Shown: positions 22,217 to 33,855, counted from the first letter of the stretch. The stretch is 64,000 nucleotides of DNA from Corallium rubrum (GCA_964035015.1 OZ035997.1:17447923-17511922); one strand, 5' to 3'. Notes: generated from the letters alone by a model not told the origin. Numbers and translations: made by a program.

Positions 22217-25200
22217 AGCCAAGAGAGCCAAGTGAGCGCCAGATGATGTCCATTGCTACAGTTACTAGGTAGCGGCGAATGGTGGTGATTGGTGACAGCA
22301 GTTGTGGATCTGGATACCAGTGGAAAACCAGGGCAGATAGGTGAGTGTCCGTAACTGGACATCCAAGTGCCATCAGCAGGCTGTTGATTCGAGACCACAA
22401 AGCTCTTGTTCTCTGGCAGTTAAAGACATGTTCGGTTGTTTCGGTGTTGTTGCAAAAAGGGCAGTCATCGTTGTCCGTGATTCGTTTTCTCCAGCTGTTG
22501 ATGTAAACTTTCGATGTGATTACTGGGTGAGATGTTCTCCACGGGGTCTCTTTTTCTCTGTTGAGAGCGATGTTATCCCATAGAGTTGGCCAATGATCTT
22601 TAAGAATCTTTTTGTCTACGTTATGTTGCTCCCTCCATCTTCGTTCAGCGCACGGTTCTACTGGTTGCAGCAGGAGATCGTAGGTACGTTTGTTTGTGAG
22701 TCGTTGAGTGTCGAGGTTGCATAAGTCTCTTTTAATTGCTTGTACTGTGTCTTGAACTGTTTGATGCCAATCTGGTATGTGGTTCGGGTCTGTGTGAGGT
22801 TTATTACTGCTCCTCAGGAAGCTCCAGGAAGGTTTTACAGTGCTCAGCGCCATTCCGATGTAGTATCTGGTCCAGTAGGCCCAGGGTCTGCGGTATGTTT
22901 CATCCGCCACTTGTTTCAACCATTTGGTTTTCATTGAACGATTAGTTAAGAAAAGGTCAGGGATACCCAGACCGCCGTTTCCAGTTGGTTGGTGCAATGT
23001 AGCTCTGCTCACTAGTTCTGTATGTTTGCCCCATAGGAATTGGAAGATCAGTTTATTGGTATTGGCGATGATGTGCTTTGGTGCCTTGAAGACGGTAAGG
23101 AGGAAGATGAGATTTGCCAGGCCGTATGTCTTTACTACCAGTGCTTTCCCGAAAAGCGACAGAGGTCGGGTGGACCACATCCCTAGGCGGCGTTCAAGTT
23201 TCTTTAGCGGTTGATCCCATTTTTGGTTTTCCATGTGCTCTCCGATTTCTGTTCCGAGAATTTTTAGGTTGTCCGTGGTCCACGTAATAGGTACCGGACC
23301 ATGTTGCCTTCCATGGTGTTGGCCGATGTATGTACCTTGGGTCTTAGTGAAGTTTAGCTTGCAACCTGATCCCTCTTCGTAAGTGCCGATTACGTCGAAG
23401 GCATGTACCACTGATTGGTCGTCTGTTAGTGTAAGAGTGCTGTCATCGGCGTATTGTGAGATTTTATCTTCTTGCCCGTTACTTCCCAGGATGTATATAC
23501 CGTGGATTCTGTCATCGTTCCGTATGGCTTGGGCAAAAGTTTCTGCAGTCAGTACGTATAGTAGCGGTGAGAGGGGGCATCCTTGTCGTAAGCCATGTTG
23601 TAATGTTATGTCGTCTGCTTGCCAGCCATTGTTTATGACATTGCACGTCGCTCCATGGTAAAGAGTGAGTATCCAGTGTTGGAAGGATTGTCCAAAATTG
23701 AACTTATCCAATACTCGTCGTAGGTAATCGTGGTCAACTCTGTCGAAAGCCTTCTCCTGGTCTAGGCTGATCAGTATCAGGTTGTTACCGTTTGTTTTAG
23801 AATGGTGTGCAGTGTCTCGGAGTTTAAAAATGTTCTTCTATAAATTGATCTTCCGGGTATACCACAGGTTTGATCTGCATGGATGATGTTAGGCAAAACG
23901 TTCTTGAGTCTGGTCGCTATTGCTTTAGCCAGTATTTTGTAGTCGTTGTTCAGTAGTGAGATCGGTCTCCAGTTTTTCAAATATTCTTTTTCGGGTTTTT
24001 TTGTACAGCAGTTTTAGCAAGGCTCATTGTTGGCTTGGAGTCACACTCGCAATATCGAAGATGTAGTTGTACAGATTGCTTAGGTGTGTTTTCAGAAGTG
24101 GCCAGTATTGTTTATAAAATTCAATGGTTATTCCGTCCGGCCCAGGTGCTTTGTTATTCGCCATGCTCTTCAGATGTTGTTAGTTCTTCCTCGGTTACAG
24201 GGCCTTCACATGAAAGTTTGTTTATTTCGTCTAGTCGTGCCGTGAGAGTATTGAGGAGTTGGTCTTGACTATCTCTGTCAGTGGGTTCTTTAGTGTATAG
24301 CTCTTGGTAGAAGTTGCATTCGATCATCTCGTCATGTAGAATGCGCAATATAAGTTATTGCGTGTTTCGTGAAGGATGTCTAGATTTGATGTTACCGTGC
24401 CGGTGTTGGTTGACAGTTTGTGGATGGTGTTCTTTGGTTGTCTGTGTTGTTCTAGCCCGAAAAAGTATTTAGTTGGTTTTTCTCCTTTTTCTATCCAGTC
24501 TGCCCTGCTTCTGATCTGAGCTCCTCTGTATTTTTCGTTGTAGTATATAGTCTTCTTCTGGTGTAGTACTTCGTGATTCGGTATTAAAGCTTGTTCAAGC
24601 TTGTTGATTTCGGTTTGTAGTGTCTGTTCCTTGGCTTTGTGTTGTCGGGCTTGTTTTATGGAGTGGTGAATTGTGATTCGTTTAATTTTTTCCTTGGCGA
24701 CTTCCCACCAGTCTTGTAGATTGTCAAAGTTTTGTTCATGTGGCCAGTATTTGAGGAAAGCGGTGATCTCGTTGTTATAGTCTCTGTTATGTAGGATGTT
24801 GCTGTTCATTTTCCAGACGCCAGGTCCTCTGGCATTTTCGCTAGGTGTTAGGAGTTCGGTAGTTAAGATGCTGTGATCTGAGAAAGGACAATGTGAAATT
24901 GTAGAATTGGGTAAGGCTAGGTCGTCGTTTGTGTAGAGTCTGTCGAGTCTGCATCGTATAGTGTAGTTGGCGTTGTGCCAAGTGTATTGTTTCTTCGTTG
25001 GGTTTTGCTTTCTCCATATATCAGTGATGCCGAGAGTGTTAGTGACGTGTTTTAGGTTCACACTGCCATCTTGTCCTCTGGTTGGGTTTCCCCCTGATTT
25101 GTCTAAAGTTATGTTCTCCACACAGTTAAAGTCACCAGTTAGGATGGTATTATTTGCATTGGACGTGTACTTTAGGAGGTTATCGAAAAAGAGACGTCTT

Positions 25201-25556
25201 TTGGGTGCTTCAATTGGTGCATAGACATTGATAAGGTTGGTGCGGAAGTTGTTTTGTGTTGCTACTATTGAAATTATTCGGCCTTCATTGTCTGTTTTAA
25301 TGTCTGAGAAGGTGAAGTTCGCGTTTGGTTTGGACACAATTGCTGTGCCTTTACTGTTCGACGAGCCGTGGCTCCAGAAAGCTGGGCCTCCCCATTCAGT
25401 TGTCCATTGGTCTGTTGTAGCTTTGTTATGTCCGTGTGTTTCTTGTAAACAGAAGATATCCGCCTGGTGGTTTTTGAGGAATTGAAAAACTTGTGTTCGT
25501 TTGTCTTTGCGTCCGAGTCCGTATACGTTAATTGTGGCGATCCGAATGTTGGTCAT
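22217..25556 (-). pseudogene. B ORF2: APE endonuclease and reverse transcriptase
   Basis: The endonuclease (25,556-24,324) begins MTNIRIATINVYGLGRK and has FCLQETHGHN, NVYAPIEAP, LTGDFNCV and CPFSDHSILTTEL, all motifs in place. Breaks occur near 24,340, 24,160, 24,000 and 23,760. The RT (about 23,980-22,217) has [20 protein letters not shown] and KISQYADDSTLTL, so the catalytic YADD is intact. It is followed by a CPFCNNTETTEHVFNC knuckle. The reading frame continues at 22,217 into A1 leader sequence (FYRIVPNWSK), which marks the fusion point. Confidence 0.8.
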
Positions 25557-25606
25557 TTCGTTGTTCGTGGTTTTTTAAAAGTAGGTTCTGGGTTGAGAAC
25601 AAGGCG

Positions 25607-26887
25607 CTAACAGCCTGTTGACACTCCTCTAGCATTCGTTCGCAGTCTCGGTTTATGGCTTTTCTTCTTTGTTGATCGTGGGCTGCGACTCTTGTCTCGG
25701 ATGGTGTTGTTTGTACTCGAGTCTTCGCTTGAGTATTCTGTCTCGGTAGTTTCCGCTCCCTTGTCTACGCTACGCGGTGGTGAATCTTGGCGTGTTGTTC
25801 TTGTCTGGTTTTCGGGTGGGTTATCTTTGTCTTTGTTTGTTTGATTCGTTGCCATTTCTTCCGAGTTATTGGTTTCGTTTGCTTCTTTCTCTGCTTCCTT
25901 GCTTGTTTCTTTTCTTGTGTTAGTTTCTTTTGTTGTTGGCTCTTCTTCTGTCTCCTTCCCTGTCTCCATTTCTTCCGTTTCATTGCTTCCATTTACTAAG
26001 GTTGGTTCAGTTTCTTTCGCTGCTCCCTCGATTGTTTCCGTTGTTACGTTAGTATCTTTCTCGGTTGGCTCTTTCTCCTGCTCTTTATCTGTCTCCATTC
26101 CTTCTGTTTCATTCGTTTGGTGCTCCTCATTTGTGTCGTTGTTCTCTGTTTGTGGCGGGTCGAGTGTTGTGTAATTGGAATTGTACTCGCCCCATCCCGG
26201 TCCGTCTAAAGCCCTGCCAAAGTAGGCCGTTTGGCGAAAAGGGTCTTCTGGGTTTTCTGGGTTGTCGTCTTCATTAAATGTGGGAAAATCCCTTGCATAT
26301 TTTTGGCAGGTGGATTCAACATGGCCTTGTTCACCGCAGTAATAGCATACTAAGCTTGGGCAGTCTTTCTTGGCAGGTTCGTTTGACCCGCAGGCTTTGC
26401 ACGTGACAATCTTGTTGCACTCTGGCTTCATGATCCCGGCCATGACATTTACGGAATGTCCTGATCTGTCCGTCATAGTCAATTCTGACCAGATGTGGGC
26501 CAACGTGAAGGAAGGAAGGGATTGGTTTCTCGATGTTCATATATACTTGGCGTCCTCCGGTGCGTACGTCGCATACTCTGTCTGTCATGTATATGATTGA
26601 TATGGGGTTGAAAGTTCTGTATATTCGAGGTGTTTTTCCAGGTGTTCGGTTTCGGCGTCTAGGGGGTATCCAAAGATTCGTACTCGTTGTTTAATTGATC
26701 GGCTGTTATTGTAGTTGGGATCTGGATGGAGGAGTTCCATTGTTTGCTCACGTATTTTAATTTCTTTACCAATGTTTCTTGCTTGTGAAGTCAGGTCTTG
26801 GAAAACGATGAAGTATCGTTTTTTAAAAGTCGCCTCGATGCCAAAGATTTCTTGTTTCTGAAGGCCAGCTTCCAAAAGTGCTGCCAA
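25607..26887 (-). pseudogene. B ORF1: RNA-binding protein with two zinc knuckles
   Basis: The N-terminal part (26,887-26,585) has an RRM-like region ending RVRIFGYPLDAETEHL. Frameshifts near 26,590 and 26,440 lead to the last frame. It has CKACGSNEPAKKDC and CYYCGEQGHVESTC, two CCHC-type knuckles. A long Thr/Glu-rich stretch and a short SR-like basic tail (RDKSRSPRSTKKKS) follow. The layout fits ORF1 of Tx1-group LINEs. D ORF1 has the same order but diverged sequence. Confidence 0.7.
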
Positions 26888-27297
26888 AACCTCCGTACAC
26901 TGGACCGGGCTAACTGCGGTAGCCGCATCCGTGGTAGCGTTGCACAGTGTCCAGTGAGAGGACGAGGGAACGTTGTCAAATTCGCATCTTTAAACTCGTT
27001 CACCGTCCAAGGAAGATGTAAGATGTTTCTGCGCATGTGCAGAACGAAAAATCCACCAAATGAGCACACCGCTCAGAAAAGCACGGGGACAAAGCAAGGC
27101 GGTGCCAGAGGTTGGTATACGGCTGAGAGGTGGGGTCCCTCAGAGAGGGTCCTGGCTCTGCGGCTAGTATCTGGCCCTTGTTGGCCTTCATCCACGCTCC
27201 CCCCTGATCGATGCGTCACCAAAAGTTTCTTCTCCCTCCTGGTTATAGTCGGCAACCACTCTCCACCATGGAAGAGGATTACCCGAGATACTTATAA
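26888..27297 (-). other. B leader (5' UTR) and junction with U1
   Basis: Non-coding leader between the ORF1 start and the U1 remnant. The junction is at AAAGTACCTC, where three A residues could belong to either side. No U2 sequence lies between B and U1. Confidence 0.5.
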
Positions 27298-27324
27298 AAA
27301 GTACCTCTCGCGTCAGGTAAGTAT
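27298..27324 (-). ncRNA. U1: U1 snRNA gene, first 27 nt only (truncated)
   Basis: The minus strand reads ATACTTACCTGACGCGAGAG, the U1 5' end that pairs with 5' splice sites. It stops after 27 nt at the 5' end of LINE B. The remaining 138 nt of U1, the adjoining 5S gene and the start of the next U2 are missing, so the event removed about 500 bp of the unit. The promoter side is intact, but the product would be non-functional. Confidence 0.85.
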
Positions 27325-27374
27325 GCATGTGTTTGTCGCAGAAAGCCTATGACCAGGTACTACGAGTCAGTGGC

Positions 27375-27382
27375 ATGTGGTT
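27375..27382 (-). promoter_or_regulatory. Candidate PSE of the truncated U1
   Basis: AACCACAT on the minus strand starts at -58 from the U1 first base, the same distance as in the other U1 and U2 copies. The position matches the proximal sequence element of snRNA promoters. Confidence 0.65.
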
Positions 27383-27685
27383 AATAGGGTAATTTGTCGG
27401 CAACTTAATTTCGACAGCCAGAATGCCGAGTAAACAAAAAATGATGAAAGAAACGTGCTTACCCCTCTCGGTTTTTAACAATGGTGTTGTATTGCGGCGT
27501 CGAACGCGATGTGTGCGGGTGAACTGAATCCGCGGTGGGGCACTGGATCGATGATGGGTTTTGTTGATATCTGTAAAATATAAACAATTGAAGTGCAGAA
27601 CTAGTGGAAGGAAGCTGTGTATATGCTTGTGGTGTTGATGAGTTTTTGCTTTATTTACGATGGTGATGTTCTTCCCCAAAGGGAA

Positions 27686-27850
27686 GAGGGCCATACTCGG
27701 AGGTAGGGCAATACCGAGACAACCCGTGGCCAGGGTGAAGCAAGCTTCAATCCCATGGCCGAAGCCCAAAAATCAGTTTAATATATGAGCCAGGCGTTGC
27801 CTGGCATATCAGATATTAAGCTGATAAGAACAGATACTACACTTGATCTT
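27686..27850 (-). ncRNA. U2: U2 snRNA gene copy 1, 3' part (nt 23 to end)
   Basis: The minus strand reads AAGATCAAGTGTAGTATCTG and goes on through the TATATTAAACTGATTTTTGG Sm-site region to the terminal stem with TACCTCCGAGTATGG. The branch-point recognition sequence GTAGTA is intact. The first 22 nt lie 6 kb away at 33,856-33,877, split off by LINE A2. The 3' end is estimated from the length of U2 in other animals (about 188 nt). Confidence 0.9.
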
Positions 27851-28477
27851 GTTTTGGGTTTAACTCTCGCGATTAACTAACATACTCGGGGGTGCAAATG
27901 AGCCCTGAAATCGTGTGAATGAGAGTTCTCCTGCGGAGGTGGCTATGAGCCACATCGATCTCACATGAAGGATATGAATCCTTCATCCACGCCTGAAAAG
28001 ACAGGTGATAGTGCAAAAGGTCTTATGGGTGACATTATGAGAAAAAATTAATGAGGAACTAATGATATAGTTTGAAATGACGAGTCGGCAGGCTAGAGCA
28101 GAGCTTTGTAGAATTGCCTCACCGGGTGTTTGCCCAAATCGGAGGTGGACCTCCGGCTTAACGTCCTTTTCCGAGAAGACAACGCCAGGTCGGGAGACCT
28201 GACGATTTTCGAAAATTAGGAGATCCCCGTGTATCTCCCCAACAAACTTGAGGTCAACGGCGCTATCTCCTTAGAACCTTAAATTATCCTAATTAAAAAA
28301 CGCAGCCTCAAGAAACCCAAACCGGAGTATGGGCACAGCTTTAACTCGCCTCAAGCAATGCCGAGCGGTATGGAGAGACGCCTACAAAGTCGGTCTTTCC
28401 TGGAGTTAAAGCTAAAATAGAAAGTCATGGTTGGGCAACGCGTTAAAAAAGGTAAAAAATTGCCCGTTGGCTTGACA
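27851..28477 (-). promoter_or_regulatory. A2 3' UTR with conserved hairpins
   Basis: About 630 nt are shared with the 3' UTRs of E and F. Near the 3' end are two hairpins: GTGGCTATGAGCCAC (27,939-27,953) and GAAGGATATGAATCCTTC (27,967-27,984). Further in are GGAGGTGGACCTCC (near 28,145) and blocks ACCGGAGTATGGGC and GTCGGTCTTTCC. Conservation of non-coding structure across diverged copies suggests a signal read by the element's own RT. Confidence 0.65.
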
Positions 28478-31400
28478 TTAACGCAGTGCTACATGCGGCA
28501 CCAGTTCTCCCACCATATCTACTGACCCGAAGGCCCCTCCCGCTAGCCATACTTGGTCATAAACCATTGCACGACTGTGGCGTTGTTGAATACGCAATAG
28601 AAAGACAAAAGATGACTGGACCTTCCTTACTGTACGTTCAGGGTCCCGCTGGAGGCCATCAAACCGGTACTCATTATGAGCTAACCAAATTCCATGCCGA
28701 ATTATTCCTAACAAGGCCGAGTATCCCAGTGGTATGGGAGAGTCTTTACCATACCCCAGCAAGATCTCGCACGGAGTTGGGCGTCTTAAGGAAGGGTCAT
28801 GTCGATGTAATTGACGCTCATACCAGGTAATGACGGCCGACGAAAAGGAGCATTCTGTAAAAATATGCACCAGATCCTCCATTCCTCCACAAGAACATGA
28901 GGGATCTACCCCCATGCCAAAACGTATCAGGTGATCAGCTGTTGGTAGGATCGCATGTGCAATAAGCCAAGAAGTGTCTTGTACTGGACGGACGAATTTC
29001 CACAAACCCATGCACGCCCAAATATAATTCCAGGAAATACCAGTCATGGAAAAGCTTTGGTATTTCTCTACACACCGATGCTGTTCTTGCACACCTGATG
29101 ACGAGTACACTAGGCTAGCTGTTAGGTCATTCAATAGAATGGGATTGCCTGATGGTTGTGGGACCATCCAAACCCCAAAAGCTCGGTGACCCCCTGCCGC
29201 ATACCAATCTTTTAACACAGAGTGATAAAAAGGCGGAAGCTGTCTGAGTGTTGACTCCGAAACATTAGCCAGATCAAATACACGATCAACTGGATTTGCT
29301 AAAAAAGCCCGCGAAAGGACAAATGACGCTTCTTCCACGATTCGAGAAGCTTTGTTAATTTCTTGACCAGTCTGTCCCAGTCCTCTACCCCATCTTTCGC
29401 AAGATGGCTGCCAAGCGCTTTTATGTGACTAGATGACCATCTAAGAGCAACAGGGAACATAATACGCGTTATCCAGGGCCCTACTAAGAGCCCATGGCAC
29501 TCTGTTAAATTTAATTTGGCCCCTGAGGCCCGCTCATATTTATCAAAAAGCGAAAAAAGAGCTAGAATTGAACTATCAGATGCTACCAGGCAGAAGTATC
29601 ATCGGTGTATTGAGAAACCTTAAACCTTCTGCACCCACCTGGAAGGGGAAACCCATCTATGGCCGCATGCGTGCGTATTGCACTTGCAAGTGACTCCACC
29701 ACTAACACATAAAGCAGGGGAGAAAGAGGACACCCCTGCCTAACGCCACGACTGACCGGAAAAAACTCAGTTAAGAACGCATTAACCATTACTGCAGATG
29801 TGACATCGGAATATAGAACTCCAATCCATTGCCTAAATGAAGGTTCAAAACCCATCCGTTGGAGAACTTTTTGTATATATGCCCATTCGACCCGATCGAA
29901 AGCCTTTTCTTGGTCTAATGACAAGATTGCCACTGGAATGTTTGGGAGATTAGCATACTCGACAACGTCATGTAAGAAACGGATGTTTTCACCCATGAAG
30001 CGCCCAGGGACACCACACGACTGGTCGGGTGAAACTACGGTGCCAATGACTCTCAGCAATCGGTTAGCTAAGGCCTTGGCGGCAATTTTATAATCAACAC
30101 AAAGAAGTGTGATCGGCCTCCAATTGGCGGTGTTGAGCGGGTCTTCCTCCTTATAAGGAGGCGTGATAGCGCCCGAACGTTGAGACCTTGTGAGCTTGCC
30201 GTTCCTATAGCATGTATTAATTACAGTAACCAAGTCAGGGCCTAACCAAGACCAAAATCTAAGATAGAACTCCGCTGGCAGCCCATCCACCCCAGGAGCT
30301 TTCTGGTTCGGCATTTGTGCTAATGCGTGTCGGCACTCTTCAGTTAGTTCCCCTTCACAGGAGTCTGAGTTTTCCTGAGTCAATTGTCACTCCAATGCGC
30401 CTATAAAAGTATCTTGGTCTTCTTCGGCTAATGGGATTGAACTGAACAACTGAAAGTAATAATCACGCCAAACCCTTTTCATGTCGGTTGACGATGTGGC
30501 AACTGACCCATCAGGCCGACGTACCCCCCGAATAACATCCTTTAGATTCTGGATTTTTTCCTGCCGTAAGAAATAAGCAGATGATGATTCACCCTCTTCA
30601 GCCCAGCGAATTCGAGCACGCACCCGGGTGCCTTTAGCTCCGGACTGTAGTTCAAGCGCCAATAAAGCTTTGGCATCTTCCAATTCACGCAACACCGGCT
30701 CGCCGTTATCAAGGCGGCATTGAAGGTGAAATATTGCAGCGTTAAAAGATTTAATTTTTGAATTTTGCCGGTTGGCTTTTTCGCGTGAGTATTGCCGGAT
30801 GAAATTTTTTAAGCGTACTTTTCCCGCATCCCACCATGCTGAAAGAAAGGAAAACTCCTTTCGCCTCGTTTGCCATTGTTGCCAAAGATCAGTAATACCG
30901 GCACAAAACTCCTGATCGTCGAGGTGCGAGACGTTAAATTTCCATAAGCCAGGGCCACGTTCAGTCGCCAGAGGGAGATTAATTTTCATGTGTACATAAC
31001 CATGATCCGACCAGAAAAAAGGTAAGATTTTAATAATTTCTACGTTAGAAATAAGATCTTTGGGCATCCAGATCATATCTATTCTAGACCCCTGTGCACC
31101 ATTTGGACGCCTCCATGTGTATTCCGATTCCCCGGGGTGTTTGGCCCACCAAACATCATTGAGGTCATATGCAGACATTAGTGCCGACAGGGTGCCAGAC
31201 CAGTTGTAAGCCCAATATGAGTTCGGATTGTTTCCAAATCTATCCAAAACCGGATCTAACACCATATTAAAATCTCCGCAAAGGAAGGCAGGAACATCTG
31301 GGTCCAAAGCTTGATAAAGGGATTCAAAGAATACTGAACCAGCGGCTTTGTTATTTGGACCATACACGCAAGCAACTTGGAAGTGATAGTCATTATATTT

Positions 31401-31712
31401 GACTTCACAGCCTACCAGACGGCCATCGGTATCTTTGAAAGACTGAACAATAGACAAAGATTTTCTATAAAGGATAGCAACTCCGCTACTCCGTACCAAA
31501 CCTGGTGATGAAACACATGAATAAGCTTTAGTGTTGTTCCCATTTTGCGATTCATCCGAAACCCAATCCGCAAATTCGTTTTCTGACACCGAATGGGTCT
31601 CTTGCAGACAAACAACATCAGGGCCGAAACAGTTAAGCCACTGAAATAAAGTTTGCCTATTTACCACAGACCTAAGTCCCTGGCAATTCAGCGTAGTAAT
31701 GCTGACTGCCAT
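28478..31712 (-). pseudogene. A2 ORF2: APE endonuclease and reverse transcriptase
   Basis: The endonuclease plus linker (31,712-30,387, 441 codons) is intact, with TLNCQGLRS, CLQETHSV, FLCGDFN, GSRIDMIW and WSDHGYV. A stop at 30,387 and a frame change lead to the RT frame (30,383-29,583): [26 protein letters not shown], and QYTDDTSA in place of YADD. A one-base loss near 29,588 shifts the frame. About 300 bp (100 residues after LSFRG) are deleted near 29,310. The C-terminal part (29,338-28,478) keeps the CSCGGMEDLVHIFTEC knuckle and ends PHVALR. Confidence 0.85.
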
Positions 31713-33298
31713 TTAATCGATTGAAAAATTGTCTGATGACGCACTACTAGCGTGGCCATCGATCCCAGGTTTAGAATAAATTCTACGAACCTTTAGTCGA
31801 CTCGCAATATGGGGAATATTTTGAGCTGCCATCACTAAGGTTGGCCCTTTTTTACCAGCAAAAAGAGTAGGGTTCGTACGTTTTCTTTTAAAAATTGCAC
31901 TGTTCTCTCCCGCAGGCAATGGTTTCCCTTTCGAAACCCTAGCCAACTGAAGCTTTTGCGTGGGAGCAGCCTTACTATGTTTGGATGGGCTTGATTGTGA
32001 AAAAGGCAATAGCCCCGAGGGTAAACCTGAAGATTCACTTGGGGACCCGAATGGTACCCTGGGTAAGTTGGGCGGGCACTGTGTCAGCGGATTTTCCGCT
32101 GGTGCAGTTCGCTCCTCAGCTTGCTGCGCCGTTTCACTACCACCTTGAGGAAGCGAAGCTGAAGGTAAACCTAGAGAAGCTTCTGGGGAACCTAACGGAG
32201 AAGGCAATAGCCCCGAAGGTCAACCCGAAGAGTCACATGGGGACCCTGATGGGACCCTGGGTAAGTTCGGTGGGAACTGCGTTAGGGGACTATCCACTGG
32301 CGTTGTCCGCTCCCCTGTTTGCTGCGCAACATCGCCACCATCCAGAGGCAACGAAGCGTTTGCTTGAGCATGGGCAACTGGAGAAGTGCCCAAAGAGCTC
32401 TGCAATGCAGAATCAACTGAAGTTTCACTAACCTCTACCTGAGCTGGGACGTGACCAAGCTCCATTCCAATTGGGTCAATATCTAAATCCTCGACCTCTT
32501 CTTGTGAAGATTCATAATCGTCTAATTCCGACCCGTCTCCTAATTCTTCGGAAACACCTGGTAGCTCATCAGCTGTACTTAACACCGAGGGAACACTACC
32601 CCCGGCAGCAGTAGTTACCATTGTCACATGAACGCGCATTGCCGATGCATATGTTGTTGGCACATCGCCATTTACTCTTGGCACCGATGCCTGAGTCTGG
32701 GCAGGTGCATGACGACCTACTGTGGGGGGGTCAGTACGAGCCGAATGACCCTCCCTAGAACATTTTTTGCTCATATGCCCAGCTTCACCACAGCGAAAGC
32801 TAGTGGGGGCTGATCACGGTAAAATACATAACATAAATGGCCGTGAATCCGAAGCTGGGACGGTATGTGCTTTTGGACGTCCATTAACACTGACCTCATC
32901 CCAATATACACACCTAAATATGACTCAATTTTGGTCCGCTTTATGGGACCATACGGGGCTAAGGTTTTCCTGAGATCTTCTTCCGGAATGCCGTATGCCA
33001 AACGCGTCACCGATACCCACTTAAACTTTGATACCGGAGAGATTTCTATGGGGTGTCTACAAAAAGACAATCCACTATGAATTAATTCCTCTAACTTTTG
33101 AGGAGTTTTACACGTGACCCGAATCTTATCACGACTGAGTTGGATGAACCACTCAAAGGTGTCATTCCAATGAGCATACTGCTTATGGAAATCGTCACAA
33201 ACTTCTTTAATTGTGACTCGCGGATTGTCATGAATAGCAAGCTCTGGCAGATTTATATCCACCGAATGATTAGAGAATGGTATAGCCATTACACACAC
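31713..33298 (-). pseudogene. A2 ORF1: RNA-binding protein
   Basis: Three frames: 33,298-32,771 (MAIPFSNHS start, LAYGIPEEDLRKTLAPYG), 32,774-32,220 (acidic and Pro-rich part) and 32,207-31,713 (Pro-rich repeat and basic tail). The first shift falls in the zinc-knuckle region, which is damaged (only KKCSREGHSA remains clear). The 66-residue repeat is present about twice, against three times in A1. ORF1 stop TAA is followed at once by the ORF2 ATG. Confidence 0.75.
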
Positions 33299-33855
33299 TT
33301 AGTTATAATTTTATTGTAAGAAGAAAGAAAAAAAACACACTTAGAACAAACAACAGGTGACTTATCTTGAAGTAGGAGACTACTTCCAAAGCCACCAGTC
33401 TCGGTACTAGAGGTACCACACACGGCGAGACGAACCCAAGGAACAGCCAGCCAAAAGCACCAAACAGGGTGCCGAGGAACCATGGAGAGGCGGAGAGAAA
33501 CCACGACTCCAATGGACGTCCACAGGCTACAGCAAGAGTCCAGACTGGACGCCCACCAAGGTGCGAGGAGAGCACTGAGAGACACTAAAAGGCTGCCTAA
33601 ACCAACTGGAATGACCAAGGCCCCAAGGCTATGGAGACACCAAACAGGGTGTCGGAGAGTGAACCAACCACCATGCGAGAAGAGCACAAAGGTTCTAACA
33701 AGAACTACCACAAGGGCACGGTCGTGTGCTACCACTGGAACGGCGTTGTACAACTCGTAGAAACTGTGTAGCAGTGTTAAGTGAGTAGCACTCTCTAGCA
33801 TGGATCCACCACAGTCACAGCGATCGCTTAGACCAATTCGGAACTATTCGACAAA
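33299..33855 (-). other. A2 5' UTR
   Basis: About 560 nt without coding content. The block CATGGATCCACCACAGTCAC (near 33,799) is also found at the 5' end of A1 (22,159) and, in shorter form, of G (55,011), so it marks the true 5' end of this family. Confidence 0.6.

Larger units (their letters stand above)
22217..27297 (-). mobile_element. LINE B (second APE-type family), 3'-truncated, fused to A1
   Basis: B has ORF1 (two zinc knuckles) and ORF2 (endonuclease and RT) but no C-terminus of ORF2 and no 3' UTR. Its coding sequence runs straight into the 5' end of A1 at 22,216. Its own 5' end, after a leader of about 400 bp, touches base 27 of a U1 snRNA gene. B is related to D (42,352-46,963) and not closely to A, E, F or G. 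I infer a chimeric insertion in which B was copied after a template jump from A1. Confidence 0.75.
27851..33855 (-). mobile_element. LINE A2 (Keno-like, Tx1 group) inserted in U2 copy 1
   Basis: A full-length-sized 6.0-kb LINE lies exactly between U2 nt 22 and 23. The 5' junction is TTGGCT followed by TTTGTCGAATAG, and the 3' junction is CCCAAAAC followed by AAGATCAAG. No target duplication is left. Order: 5' UTR (33,855-33,299), ORF1, ORF2, 3' UTR of about 630 bp. It has the same orientation as U2, as expected when the 3' end primes on the target. U2-specific APE-type LINEs of the Tx1 group (Keno) are known; I assign this by target and RT type. Confidence 0.88.

Noticed and set aside
25765..26174. 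Open frames opposite and alongside B ORF1, including hydrophobic Ser/Val-rich ones
   Set aside because: They are mirror frames of the Thr/Glu/Lys-rich tail of B ORF1, not membrane proteins.
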